In this document: positions 33,194 to 42,111 of the stretch, one piece after another
How the letters are laid out: the number at the start of each line of letters is the position of its first letter
Numbering within the stretch: the first letter of the stretch is position 1
Origin: Candidatus Babelota bacterium
Lineage (GTDB): Bacteria; Babelota; Babeliae; Babelales; Babelaceae
Direction: 5' to 3'
DNA length: 64,000 nucleotides
Assembly: GCA_023379005.1 (NCBI GenBank)
Contig: JAMCTG010000005.1
Coordinates: 372,001 to 436,000 of the forward strand
The notes under the pieces: generated by a model
Seen by the model: only the letters and a program-made list of their open reading frames with translations
Database searches by the model: none
What the model was told of the DNA's origin: nothing
Made by a program: the position numbers and the translations under genes

Positions 33194-36109
33194 TTAATTT
33201 GCAATGTTTAATACCCAATTACGAGCATCAAGTGTATCAGATGTCATAAAAGCTTCTTGTGCAGTTGGGTGAATTGTACGCACTGTATCAACTCCATTAA
33301 GAGAAAAATTTGCAGCAGTATTATTCGTTGCATAATTTAAATATGCTTTATTAGCAGAAGCTAATCCAGCTCCGTCAAGAATTCCAATGTTAGCATTACT
33401 AACTGCAGTATTATTTCTGACTTCACAATTTGTAGCACGAGGTGTAGTAGCTGAAAGTAAAATTCCATTTAGACCATTAAGTTGAACCCTATTATTAACA
33501 ATTACTACAGAATTTCCTCTCACTTGAATACCATTTTGATTAGCTCCGGCCCCAGAATTGTTTGAAGCAGTGCAATTTGCAATTGTTCCACCATTTGCAA
33601 ATATAACTATACCACCTGCTTTATTACTAGACACATCACAATCAACAATGGTTAAGTTTGTCGCGCTAAGAGTAAAATCTGCATTAATTCCAATTCGATT
33701 GTTATTAATTATAGAATTTAATATTTTATGATTTGGCCCAGTAGCACGTATTCCATCACGATTAAGTGTTGTAACTCCTGTTCCAACAATATTACAATTT
33801 TCAACTTGAATTGCAGAACCATTTAAACTTATACCAGCAAATCCACTTTGATGAACAATGCAATCTTTTATTGTTCCATTTGAGCTGCCAGAACCAAGGC
33901 TGCTCGCATTAATACCAAAAAGTGAATTTGCATTAGCAACACAATTTGAAATTGCAAAATTTGAGCTTGTAACATTAATACCATCAGCAGAGTTACTATT
34001 TGAAATAGTATTTTGAATGGTGCAACCATTTACATTTACACTAATACCAGTACCTGTATTACTTAATGTTTGACAATCAATAATACTCATTACATTGATT
34101 GGCGTGACTAATGCGCTAGCAAAATCTATACCTCCATTTGTACCATTATTATTAATAAGACAATTTTTTATGCTTATATTGCTATCATTTGCACTAGCAT
34201 TATTGATAAATGAAATTCCAGCATTTGTACAATTAGTTATAAAACAATCTTCTATTGATATATTATTAATAATACCAGTTGAATCCTGTAAGAATATACC
34301 TGAAGCAGGAGTCCCAGCATGTCCTCCATTAAGCGTTACAAACTCAATTTGACAATTTCTTATTGTAACATTAGTTAATCTCGCAGTTCCAAGAAGAGCA
34401 AAACATGTTATAGGTCCCACCGGCCCACCATTATTGGCAACCAAAATATTTTCTACTAAAACATTGTTCAATTGATTACCGCCATTTGCGGTTAATAAAA
34501 TACTGTTGGAAGAATTAGTGATATTTCCATTTCTTATAACAATATTATCTCTGGTTGCTCCACTGGCATCCACCGCTACTGCTGCCGTTAAATCTGTTGG
34601 AGCTTGTAGCGTCCAACCATTTAAATCTAATGTCACATCACTGGCTTGTATTGTGATAGCGTTTGTAGCAGGCGCAGTGATGTTATTTGTCAGGCAATAA
34701 CTGCCGGAAGAAGAAATTGTTACTGGCTGTCCATTTTGCCCAATGGTGATTGGTATGCAGTTTGTTGTTACTGTATTTAGAATTTCTGCTAACACAGTAA
34801 ATGTTCCATTAAAATTATTTTGTGTTGTTGCACAACATTCAGTCAATGTTTTTTTAATATCTGCAAGTACTGTAAATGTACCATTGAAACCATTTGTTAT
34901 TAATATAGTTAATGTATTTTTTAGATCAGCTATTGCTGTAAACGTATTATTAAAGTTTGTCTGATTTGCCGCACAGCATGCTGTTAATGTTCGTTTAATA
35001 TCTGCAAGTATTGTCCATGTATTATTAAAATTTGTCTGATTTTGTGCACAGCATTGGGTTAAAGTTAATTTTATATCCGCTAAAGCTGTAAATACTGTTG
35101 AAAAATCTACAATGGCTATAGGCCTTAATGATGTTATTGTAAAGATCAAATCTGCACAACATTCTGTTATTGTATCTTTTATGTCTGCCAGAACTGTAAA
35201 TGTATTATTAAAATTTGTTTGATTAGTAGCACAACATATAGTCAATGTATTTTTTATATCTGCAAGAACTGTAAACGTATTACTAAAGTTTGTCTGATTA
35301 GTAGCACAACATATAGTCAATGTATTTTTTATATCATTTAATGTTGTAAATACTCCTGCGAAATCAACACTTATTAAAGTTGTTATGCTTGATTTTAAAT
35401 CAGCAAGAACAGTAAACGTATTATTAAAATTTATTTGTGTTTGAGCGCAACATTCTGTTATTGTATTTTTTATATCTCTAAGAACAGTAAATGTATTATT
35501 GAAGTTATTTTGAGTTACTGCACAACATTCAGTTATTGTTAATTTAATATCCGCAAGAGCTGTAAATACTGTAGTAAAATCACATCCTACAACTACATGA
35601 ACAGTAAAGGTTAATCTATTACTTAAGGAAGAAATGAGGTCATGTAAATTTGCACAACATTCAGTTATAGTTGATTTAATATCTGTAAGTGTTGTAAATA
35701 CTGGACCTAGATCAACTTGAAAAATTAATGAAGAAATTATGATTTCAATTTGATTAATTAAATTTGCATTTTGTGCAGTTAAGTTTGCACAACATTCTTC
35801 CAATTCTTTTTTTATACAACAAAGTAATCTTATTATTTTTTTTGAGTTACGTGTTCTAGTTATAAGATCATCAAAGTTTGTAAAATCAGTTTGTGATTCA
35901 GAATATAATTCTTCGAGAATATTTTTTAATTCAGAATTTTGTTCTGCTCGATCAATTATAAAATCGCTTACTAATTTAAGTTCACTATTATTTATATTAT
36001 AAAAAATATCATATGACGATAATTCATTGATAAGCCATTCATTAGTAATATTTTGGGCTGAAATTATTGAAAAAATTGTTATAAAAATCAAAGACAAGTA
36101 ATGCTTCAT
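33194..36109 (-). CDS. Giant secreted CC-repeat/beta-helix protein, copy 2
   Basis: 971 residues with the same plan: signal peptide to ISA-QN, helical domain (SSYDIF...EELYSESQTDF), CC-repeat region with eleven Cys-Cys pairs, beta-helix and a DARNWVLNIAN end. The middle of its repeat region is identical in DNA to copy 1 over 550 bases (35009-35558), while the N- and C-terminal parts have diverged. The beta-helix contains one extra coil insertion (VENILVANNGGPVGPI). It starts 46 bp after the copy 3 stop and keeps copy 3's leader (CATATGCTCTC... on the plus strand). Confidence 0.8.
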   Translation of the reverse strand: MKHYLSLIFITIFSIISAQNITNEWLINELSSYDIFYNINNSELKLVSDFIIDRAEQNSELKNILEELYSESQTDFTNFDDLITRTRNSKKIIRLLCCIKKELEECCANLTAQNANLINQIEIIISSLIFQVDLGPVFTTLTDIKSTITECCANLHDLISSLSNRLTFTVHVVVGCDFTTVFTALADIKLTITECCAVTQNNFNNTFTVLRDIKNTITECCAQTQINFNNTFTVLADLKSSITTLISVDFAGVFTTLNDIKNTLTICCATNQTNFSNTFTVLADIKNTLTICCATNQTNFNNTFTVLADIKDTITECCADLIFTITSLRPIAIVDFSTVFTALADIKLTLTQCCAQNQTNFNNTWTILADIKRTLTACCAANQTNFNNTFTAIADLKNTLTILITNGFNGTFTVLADIKKTLTECCATTQNNFNGTFTVLAEILNTVTTNCIPITIGQNGQPVTISSSGSYCLTNNITAPATNAITIQASDVTLDLNGWTLQAPTDLTAAVAVDASGATRDNIVIRNGNITNSSNSILLTANGGNQLNNVLVENILVANNGGPVGPITCFALLGTARLTNVTIRNCQIEFVTLNGGHAGTPASGIFLQDSTGIINNISIEDCFITNCTNAGISFINNASANDSNISIKNCLINNNGTNGGIDFASALVTPINVMSIIDCQTLSNTGTGISVNVNGCTIQNTISNSNSADGINVTSSNFAISNCVANANSLFGINASSLGSGSSNGTIKDCIVHQSGFAGISLNGSAIQVENCNIVGTGVTTLNRDGIRATGPNHKILNSIINNNRIGINADFTLSATNLTIVDCDVSSNKAGGIVIFANGGTIANCTASNNSGAGANQNGIQVRGNSVVIVNNRVQLNGLNGILLSATTPRATNCEVRNNTAVSNANIGILDGAGLASANKAYLNYATNNTAANFSLNGVDTVRTIHPTAQEAFMTSDTLDARNWVLNIAN
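35009..35558. repeat. 550-bp exact direct repeat, second copy (partner 31983-32532)
   Basis: Same orientation as the first copy, 3,026 bp away, in the CC-repeat region of copy 2. Recent gene conversion or unequal crossover is the simplest explanation. Confidence 0.9.
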
Positions 36110-36155
36110 ATGCTCTCTTTTTTTAAATATTTTTTATCACAATTTGTCCTAAAAA

Positions 36156-39047
36156 TTAATTTGAAACGTTTGCAACCCAGTTACGCGCATCAAGTGTGGT
36201 AGATGTTAAGAATGCAATTGTTGGTGTTGGATTTATAGTAAATATTGGTGATATACCTGAATAATTTCCTGCAGTATTATTAGTAGCATAATTTAAATAA
36301 ACTCTATTTGTTGTTGAAGCATTATTATCACTAATTCCAAAACCGGCATTAGACACAACAGTATTTTGTCTTACTTCGGAATTTGTTGTCCCAGGAGAAG
36401 TATTATTCAAAGAAATTCCATTATTAGCATTATCTTGAACTCTATTGTTTAAAATCGCTAAAGAATTGCCTCTTACTAAAATACCATGCGTACCACTCAA
36501 CTTAACATCACAATTTGCAATTGTACCTGCATTTGCAAAAGCAGTTATTCCAAGCGATGCATTATTTGAAACGTCACAATTAACAATACTTAAATTTGTT
36601 GCGCTAGATCCTGAAATGTCTGCATTTATTCCAATATTATTATTATTAATAACTGAGTTTATTATTTTATTGTCAGTACCATTAATACGTATCCCATCGG
36701 CATTAGACACAGCAGATTTGGTTCCTACGATATTGCAATTTTGAGTTTGCATAAAATTTCCATTAAGGTTTATGCCTGCAAATCCATTTTGATGACTTAC
36801 ACAATTTGCAACTGTACCATTTGAACTACCAGAACCACTTAAATTAATACCCACAACGCTATTTGCATTGGTAGTACAATTTGAAATAGAAAAGTTAGTG
36901 CTCACAAGATTAATTCCATCAGCTGTATTTGCATTTGAAATAGTATTTTGAATTGTGCAACCATTAATTGCTACAGAAATACCAGTACCAGTATTATTTA
37001 ATGAATGACAATCGAGAATAGCCACTGAAGTCAATCGTGTATTTACTGCAGATATAAAATCGATACCATTTTTTCCATTATTTCCCAAGATACAATCTTT
37101 TATAATAATATTTTGGTCAGTTGAACCAACAGAATTTTGAAGATAAATTCCCGCCGCTGAACAATTACTTATTAAACAATTTTCTATTTTGACATCTCTA
37201 ATAAAAAAGCCTCCGTCGTTAAAATATATGCCAGATGCAGTTGTCCCAACAGCACCTCCTGTACTAGTAACAAACTCAATTTGGCAGTTTCTTATGGTAA
37301 TATTGATTAATTCACCACCGCTAATAGCTCTTCCTGCTATAGGACCTACAGCCCCAAGATTATTGGAAATCAAAATATTTTCGATTAAAACATTCTCCAT
37401 TACAAGACCACTATCTGCATTTAATAATATACTGAGTGAAGAATTTGTGATATTTCCATTCTTTATTACTATGTTATCTCTACTAGCAGCACCTGATACT
37501 AATATCGCTGCATTGCCAGCTGTTGGTGCTTGAAGAGTCCATCCATTTAAATCTAATGTCACATCACTTGAAGCAATTGTTATGGCATTTGTAGAAGCAG
37601 CGGTAATATTATTTGCGCAGCAATAACTGCCGGGAGAAGAAATTGTTACTGGTTGTCCACTGGCACCAACCGGTGTCGGGCCGCAATTTTTCACATTGGA
37701 TAAAATGGATGCAAGAACGGTGAATGTTCCATTAAAATTACTTTGTGTTGTTGCACAGCATTCAGTTAATGTTTTCTTTATATCAGCAAGAACTGTAAAT
37801 GTACCATTGAAACCATTTGTTATTAATATAGTTAATGTATTTTTTACATCAGCTATTGCTGTAAATGTATTATTAAAGTTTGTCTGATTTGCTGCACAGC
37901 ATTCTGTTAATGTTCTTTTAATATCTGCTAATATTGTCCATGTATTATTAAAGTTAGTCTGATTTTGCGCACAGCATCTTGTTAAAGTTAATTTTATATC
38001 TGCTAAAGTTGTAAATACTCCAGTAAAATCTATAACAGCAGTTATTGTAAGATTTAATGATGTTATTGTAGAGAACAATTCTGCACAACATTCTGTTATT
38101 GTTTCTTTTATATCCGCAAGAACTGTAAATGTATTGTTAAAGTTTGTTTGATTTGTCGCACAACATATAGTTAATGTTCGTTTTATATCTGCAAGAACTG
38201 TAAACGTATTATTAAAGTTTGTTTGATTTGTCGCACAACATACTGTTATTGTATTCTTTATATCTGTCAATGCTGTAAATACATTTGAAAAATCAACAGT
38301 TATTAAAGTTGTTATGCTTGATTTTAAATCAGCAAGAACTGTAAACGTGTTATTAAAATTTATTTGTGTTTGAGCACAACATCCTGTTATTGTATTTTTT
38401 ATATCTTGAAGATCCGTAAAAGTATTATTGAAATTATTTTGAGTTGTTGCACAACATTCAGTTATTGTTAATTTAATATCCGCAAGAGCTGTAAATACTG
38501 TAGTAAAATCACATGGCACTGTTACATTTGTTGTAAATGTAAAACCATTACTTAAGGACAAAATTGCTTCCTGCAAACTAGCACAGCATTCAGTTATAGT
38601 TGATTTAATATCTGTAAGTGTTGTAAATACTGGACCTAAATCAACCTTTAATGTTAAAGAAGAAATAATAAGTTGTATTTGATTAATTAAATTTGCATTT
38701 TGTGCAGTTAAGTTTGTACAACATTCTTCCAGTTCTTTTTTTATACAACAAAGTAATTTTATTATTTTTTTTGAATTACGTGTTCTAGTTATAAGATCAT
38801 CAAAGTCTGTAAAATCAGTTTGTGATTCAGAATATAATTCTTCGAGAATATTTTTTAATTCAGGATTTTGTTCTGCTCGATCAATTAAAAAGTCACTTAC
38901 TAATTTTAGCTCATTATTTTTTATAGGCTTAAAAATTTCATATGACGATAACTCTTTTATTAGCCACTCATTCGTTATATTTTGAGCTGAAATTATTGAA
39001 AAAATTGTTGTAAAAATTAAATATAAATAATACTTAATAAACTTCAT
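36156..39047 (-). CDS. Giant secreted CC-repeat/beta-helix protein, copy 3
   Basis: 963 residues, first of the three in transcription order. Signal peptide with Lys/Tyr start (MKFIKYYLYLIF to ISA-QN), helical domain, and a CC-repeat region with about eleven Cys-Cys pairs plus a twelfth in SYCCANN at the repeat/beta-helix boundary. The beta-helix and DARNWVANVSN end match copy 1. Its repeat region differs from copies 1 and 2 at many sites, so it did not take part in their recent homogenisation. Proposed role as for copy 1: extracellular, protein- or glycan-binding; function unknown. Confidence 0.8.
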   Translation of the reverse strand: MKFIKYYLYLIFTTIFSIISAQNITNEWLIKELSSYEIFKPIKNNELKLVSDFLIDRAEQNPELKNILEELYSESQTDFTDFDDLITRTRNSKKIIKLLCCIKKELEECCTNLTAQNANLINQIQLIISSLTLKVDLGPVFTTLTDIKSTITECCASLQEAILSLSNGFTFTTNVTVPCDFTTVFTALADIKLTITECCATTQNNFNNTFTDLQDIKNTITGCCAQTQINFNNTFTVLADLKSSITTLITVDFSNVFTALTDIKNTITVCCATNQTNFNNTFTVLADIKRTLTICCATNQTNFNNTFTVLADIKETITECCAELFSTITSLNLTITAVIDFTGVFTTLADIKLTLTRCCAQNQTNFNNTWTILADIKRTLTECCAANQTNFNNTFTAIADVKNTLTILITNGFNGTFTVLADIKKTLTECCATTQSNFNGTFTVLASILSNVKNCGPTPVGASGQPVTISSPGSYCCANNITAASTNAITIASSDVTLDLNGWTLQAPTAGNAAILVSGAASRDNIVIKNGNITNSSLSILLNADSGLVMENVLIENILISNNLGAVGPIAGRAISGGELINITIRNCQIEFVTSTGGAVGTTASGIYFNDGGFFIRDVKIENCLISNCSAAGIYLQNSVGSTDQNIIIKDCILGNNGKNGIDFISAVNTRLTSVAILDCHSLNNTGTGISVAINGCTIQNTISNANTADGINLVSTNFSISNCTTNANSVVGINLSGSGSSNGTVANCVSHQNGFAGINLNGNFMQTQNCNIVGTKSAVSNADGIRINGTDNKIINSVINNNNIGINADISGSSATNLSIVNCDVSNNASLGITAFANAGTIANCDVKLSGTHGILVRGNSLAILNNRVQDNANNGISLNNTSPGTTNSEVRQNTVVSNAGFGISDNNASTTNRVYLNYATNNTAGNYSGISPIFTINPTPTIAFLTSTTLDARNWVANVSN

Positions 39048-39088
39048 ATGCTCTCTTTTTTGAAATATTTTTATAACAATTGTGTTGC

Positions 39089-39110
39089 GATTATCTATAT
39101 TAAAATATTA
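39089..39110 (-). promoter_or_regulatory. Conserved upstream element of copy 3
   Basis: Matches the element upstream of copy 1 at 21 of 22 bases. It lies between copy 3 and the divergent gpmI, so it may also contain the gpmI promoter. Confidence 0.5.
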
Positions 39111-39139
39111 CGATTTTAAAAAAATCAAGAGTTTAAAAA

Positions 39140-40639
39140 ATGAAAAAAAATAAACCCACTGCTTTAATTATTCTCGATGGATTTGGATACAGTAAAAAGA
39201 AAAAATATAATTCTATATATTTAGCGCATCCAAAAAATTTTAATTATTGGCTGCAAAATTTTCCTTATGCAATTTTACAAGCAAGTGGAAAACATGTTGG
39301 TCTGCCAAAAGGATTTATTGGCAGTTCTGAAGTTGGTCATTTGACTATCGGTACCGGTAAAATTATAAAAGATCCGATCACAATTTTGTTAGAAGAAATT
39401 GATGATGGAAATTTTTTTAAAAATAAAATTTTAATTGAAAAATTTAATATTTTGGCTAAAAATAATCACACGCTTCATATTTTAGGTTTAGTTTCTGATT
39501 CAGGTGTGCATTGTCATGAAAAAATTATTTTAGCTACAATAAAACTTGCACATCAATGCAAAGTTAAAAAAATTTATATTCATGCATTTTTGGATGGAAG
39601 AGATGTGCCACCAAAATCAGCTGCTAAATATTTATCAAAAATAGATAAATTATGTAAAAAAATTGGACATGGAACAGTTGGTTCAATATCTGGAAGATTT
39701 CATGCTATGGATAGAGATCGTAATTGGGATAGAACCAAAAAAACTTATGATATGCTAACCAATGAAAAAAAACCAAAATTTAATTCATGGTCCAATGCAT
39801 TATTGTTTTATTATAATCAAAATATCACAGATGAATTTATACCCCCAACTTTATTAAATAAAAATGCAATAATTCAAGATCAAGATGGAATTATATTTTG
39901 CAATACTAGAGCAGATAGATCAAGGCAACTTACCGCTGCTCTATTAGATGAAGACTTTGTAAATTTTAAAACAAAAAAAATTGATTTATCTTTTTTTATA
40001 ACCGCAATATCTTATCGTCCAGATTTTAAAACTGATATATTAATTTCCAGAAAAATTATTCACCATACTTTTCTAGATATTTTACAAGAACATCATAAAA
40101 CTATATTTACCATTGCAGAAACAGAAAAATATGCTCATGTTACATATTTTTTTAATGGTGGAAAAGAAGTAATCCGTCCAGGAGAAACAAGAGTTTTAAT
40201 TCCATCAATTGCTAGAGAACAATATATAGATTTGCCACAGATGTCTGCAGAAAAAATCACAAAAGCTGTATTGCAATCTTTAAATGATTTACCTTTAGAT
40301 TTTTATTTAATTAATTATGCAAATGCTGATATGGTTGCACATTCAGGAAGTCTTGATGCTACAATCAAGGCAATAAAAATCTTAGATAAACAACTTGCAA
40401 TCCTGTATAAAAAAATAGTTGAAGAACTTGGTGGTACAATATATATTACCGGCGACCATGGAAATGCTGAAGAAATGTTTGATTACACAACAAATCAGCC
40501 AAAAACAAGACATACAACTAATCCTGTTTATTTTTTAATGTTACAAAAAGATATTGAAGGAAAAAATATCAAACTTAATCTGCACAAACTAAAAGATATT
40601 ATGCCATTTATTTTAAAAAATATGTTGGTTCGCTACTAA
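39140..40639 (+). CDS. gpmI: 2,3-bisphosphoglycerate-independent phosphoglycerate mutase
   Basis: 499 residues, alkaline-phosphatase superfamily with two Mn ions. LIILDGFGY (metal Asp), GSSEVGHL (the catalytic serine region, usually G-N-S-E-V-G-H), FLDGRDVPP, GRFHAMDRD, and late metal ligands NYANADMVAHSG and TGDHGNAEEM. It interconverts 3- and 2-phosphoglycerate. The last three codons and the stop (VRY*) fall inside repeat unit L at 40627-40662, so the extreme C-terminus is repeat-encoded. Confidence 0.95.
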   Translation: MKKNKPTALIILDGFGYSKKKKYNSIYLAHPKNFNYWLQNFPYAILQASGKHVGLPKGFIGSSEVGHLTIGTGKIIKDPITILLEEIDDGNFFKNKILIEKFNILAKNNHTLHILGLVSDSGVHCHEKIILATIKLAHQCKVKKIYIHAFLDGRDVPPKSAAKYLSKIDKLCKKIGHGTVGSISGRFHAMDRDRNWDRTKKTYDMLTNEKKPKFNSWSNALLFYYNQNITDEFIPPTLLNKNAIIQDQDGIIFCNTRADRSRQLTAALLDEDFVNFKTKKIDLSFFITAISYRPDFKTDILISRKIIHHTFLDILQEHHKTIFTIAETEKYAHVTYFFNGGKEVIRPGETRVLIPSIAREQYIDLPQMSAEKITKAVLQSLNDLPLDFYLINYANADMVAHSGSLDATIKAIKILDKQLAILYKKIVEELGGTIYITGDHGNAEEMFDYTTNQPKTRHTTNPVYFLMLQKDIEGKNIKLNLHKLKDIMPFILKNMLVRY

Positions 40640-40710
40640 ATTGCTTTGCAATTTCACTCACCATGAATAATTAGGAATCATCCCGAGTGCCCAAAGGGTA
40701 TAGCGAGGGA
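40627..40710. repeat. Paired palindromic repeat, locus C (L 40627-40662, R 40681-40710)
   Basis: L: GGT, TCGCTAC, stem AATTGC/GCAATT, ACTC, ACC. R: TCCC, GAGT, stem GCCC/GGGT, ATAGCGA, GGGA. It lies between convergent gpmI and the GNAT gene. L contains the gpmI stop codon; R ends at the base before the GNAT stop codon. Confidence 0.75.
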
Positions 40711-41286
40711 TCAAATTAATTCTTTTTCATATTTTATAAAACCATCATCACGCCACATTTCTTTAAATCCTAAACTTTTATAAAGTGTTTGTGCTCTTAC
40801 ATTATTTGTTCTTGTAATAAGCTCTATACTTTTTACATTTTCTTTTTTCAAATTATCAATCGCAAACTCTAGCAATTTTCTCGCATAGCCTTTTTGACGA
40901 TATTCTGCATCAATAACAATAAAATAAATAAAACCTTTATAAAAAGTTTTTAAATAATAGGCCAAATATCCAACAGGTTTACCATTAACTTTGTATATAA
41001 AATTTTTAACTTTATTAATATCCTCAGGTCTTTCAGATGATGCTTTAAGATCGAGCACCCGCTCTGGCGAAAAATTAATTGATGATTCTGCCACCAACCA
41101 ATACCAATTTTTTTTGAAAAGATCTAAAACAAATTGTCTATCAGTTTGTGGATTATATACATAAATTCCAGAGCTTTGACAAACTTGATAGTGTAAAAAT
41201 TTATAAAATGCGATTGTACCAGCAGACAATGGTAAAATTATTAAAGCAGTTTTAAAAAAAATATTTTTTTTATTAAAAAATTTCAT
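40711..41286 (-). CDS. Membrane-anchored GNAT N-acetyltransferase
   Basis: 191 residues. An N-terminal hydrophobic helix (about 10-29, ALIILPLSAGTIAFYKFL) precedes the GNAT fold, so the domain is membrane-tethered. The GNAT core has VGYLAYY, IYFIVIDAEYRQKGYARKLLEF (acetyl-CoA loop R-Q-x-G-x-A at about 133-138) and NNVRAQTLYKSLGF. Substrate unknown. It starts 1 base after the truA stop and is likely coupled to it. Confidence 0.8.
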   Translation of the reverse strand: MKFFNKKNIFFKTALIILPLSAGTIAFYKFLHYQVCQSSGIYVYNPQTDRQFVLDLFKKNWYWLVAESSINFSPERVLDLKASSERPEDINKVKNFIYKVNGKPVGYLAYYLKTFYKGFIYFIVIDAEYRQKGYARKLLEFAIDNLKKENVKSIELITRTNNVRAQTLYKSLGFKEMWRDDGFIKYEKELI

Positions 41287-41287
41287 C

Positions 41288-42058
41288 TTATTTCCTATAA
41301 ATAATTTTTCTCAATAATAAACCATGGGCTGGCGCGTTTAATAAATTTTGTTCTGGATTTTTATCTTCTAACGCTTTTAAAAGCGTATCACAATTTTTAT
41401 ATTCATCGCTAGATACTTCCAATAATGCTCCAGTTATTCGTCTTATCATATGATGCAAAAAAGATTTTCCTTTAAAGACAAGTCTATAAACTTCGAATCT
41501 TTTAAAATATTCAAGCTCAATTGAATCAATTGTTCTTATTGTATTTTCTCTTTCATCTCCAGTACAAAATGACCTAAAATCATGAGTACCTATAAACACT
41601 TTTGAAGATTGTTTTAATTTTTCAATATCTAAAGGAAATCTATAGTGAAAAAAATATCTTGATAAAAATGGTAATAATCTTTTTTGAGAAAAATGATAAT
41701 AATAAGTTTTTTGTTCTACATTTTTTTGTGGATGAAAATCATTAGGAACTTCTTCCATAGAACGAATTAGAATATCTTTTGGCAATCCGGAATTCCAAAC
41801 TTGTTTTAATTTATCAATTGAAATTCTGTTAACAAAATCATGTTCAAGTTGAAGACATGCTACTTGTCCCAGAGCATGCACTCCTGCATCTGTTCGTGAA
41901 GCACCTACAATTTTTACTTGTTTGCCAAAAATTTCATAAAATTTATCTTGCAATGTTTGGCTAATAGTTGGTGCTTCTTTTTGAATTTGCCAGCCACTAT
42001 AATCAGTGCCGTCATAGGAAATAATGAGCTTTAAATTTTTTTTTGAGTTATCTGTCAT
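41288..42058 (-). CDS. truA: tRNA pseudouridine(38-40) synthase
   Basis: About 256 residues from ATG 42058; a TTG reading 10 codons longer runs into the typA terminator and is rejected. ISYDGTDYSGWQ, then GASRTDAGVHALGQV with the catalytic Asp, and FLHHMIRRITGALLEV near the C-terminus. It modifies the anticodon arm of many tRNAs. No strong RBS upstream. Confidence 0.93.
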   Translation of the reverse strand: MTDNSKKNLKLIISYDGTDYSGWQIQKEAPTISQTLQDKFYEIFGKQVKIVGASRTDAGVHALGQVACLQLEHDFVNRISIDKLKQVWNSGLPKDILIRSMEEVPNDFHPQKNVEQKTYYYHFSQKRLLPFLSRYFFHYRFPLDIEKLKQSSKVFIGTHDFRSFCTGDERENTIRTIDSIELEYFKRFEVYRLVFKGKSFLHHMIRRITGALLEVSSDEYKNCDTLLKALEDKNPEQNLLNAPAHGLLLRKIIYRK

Positions 42059-42070
42059 ATTACAGTTTTC

Positions 42071-42103
42071 AAAAAAATAGCCCCACAAAAATGGGGCTAT
42101 TTT
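42071..42103 (-). terminator. Terminator of typA
   Basis: On the minus strand AAATAGCCCCA, loop TTTTTG, TGGGGCTATTTTTTT: stem of about 11 bp and a T-run just after the typA stop, immediately upstream of truA. Confidence 0.9.
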
Positions 42104-42111
42104 AATCTATT

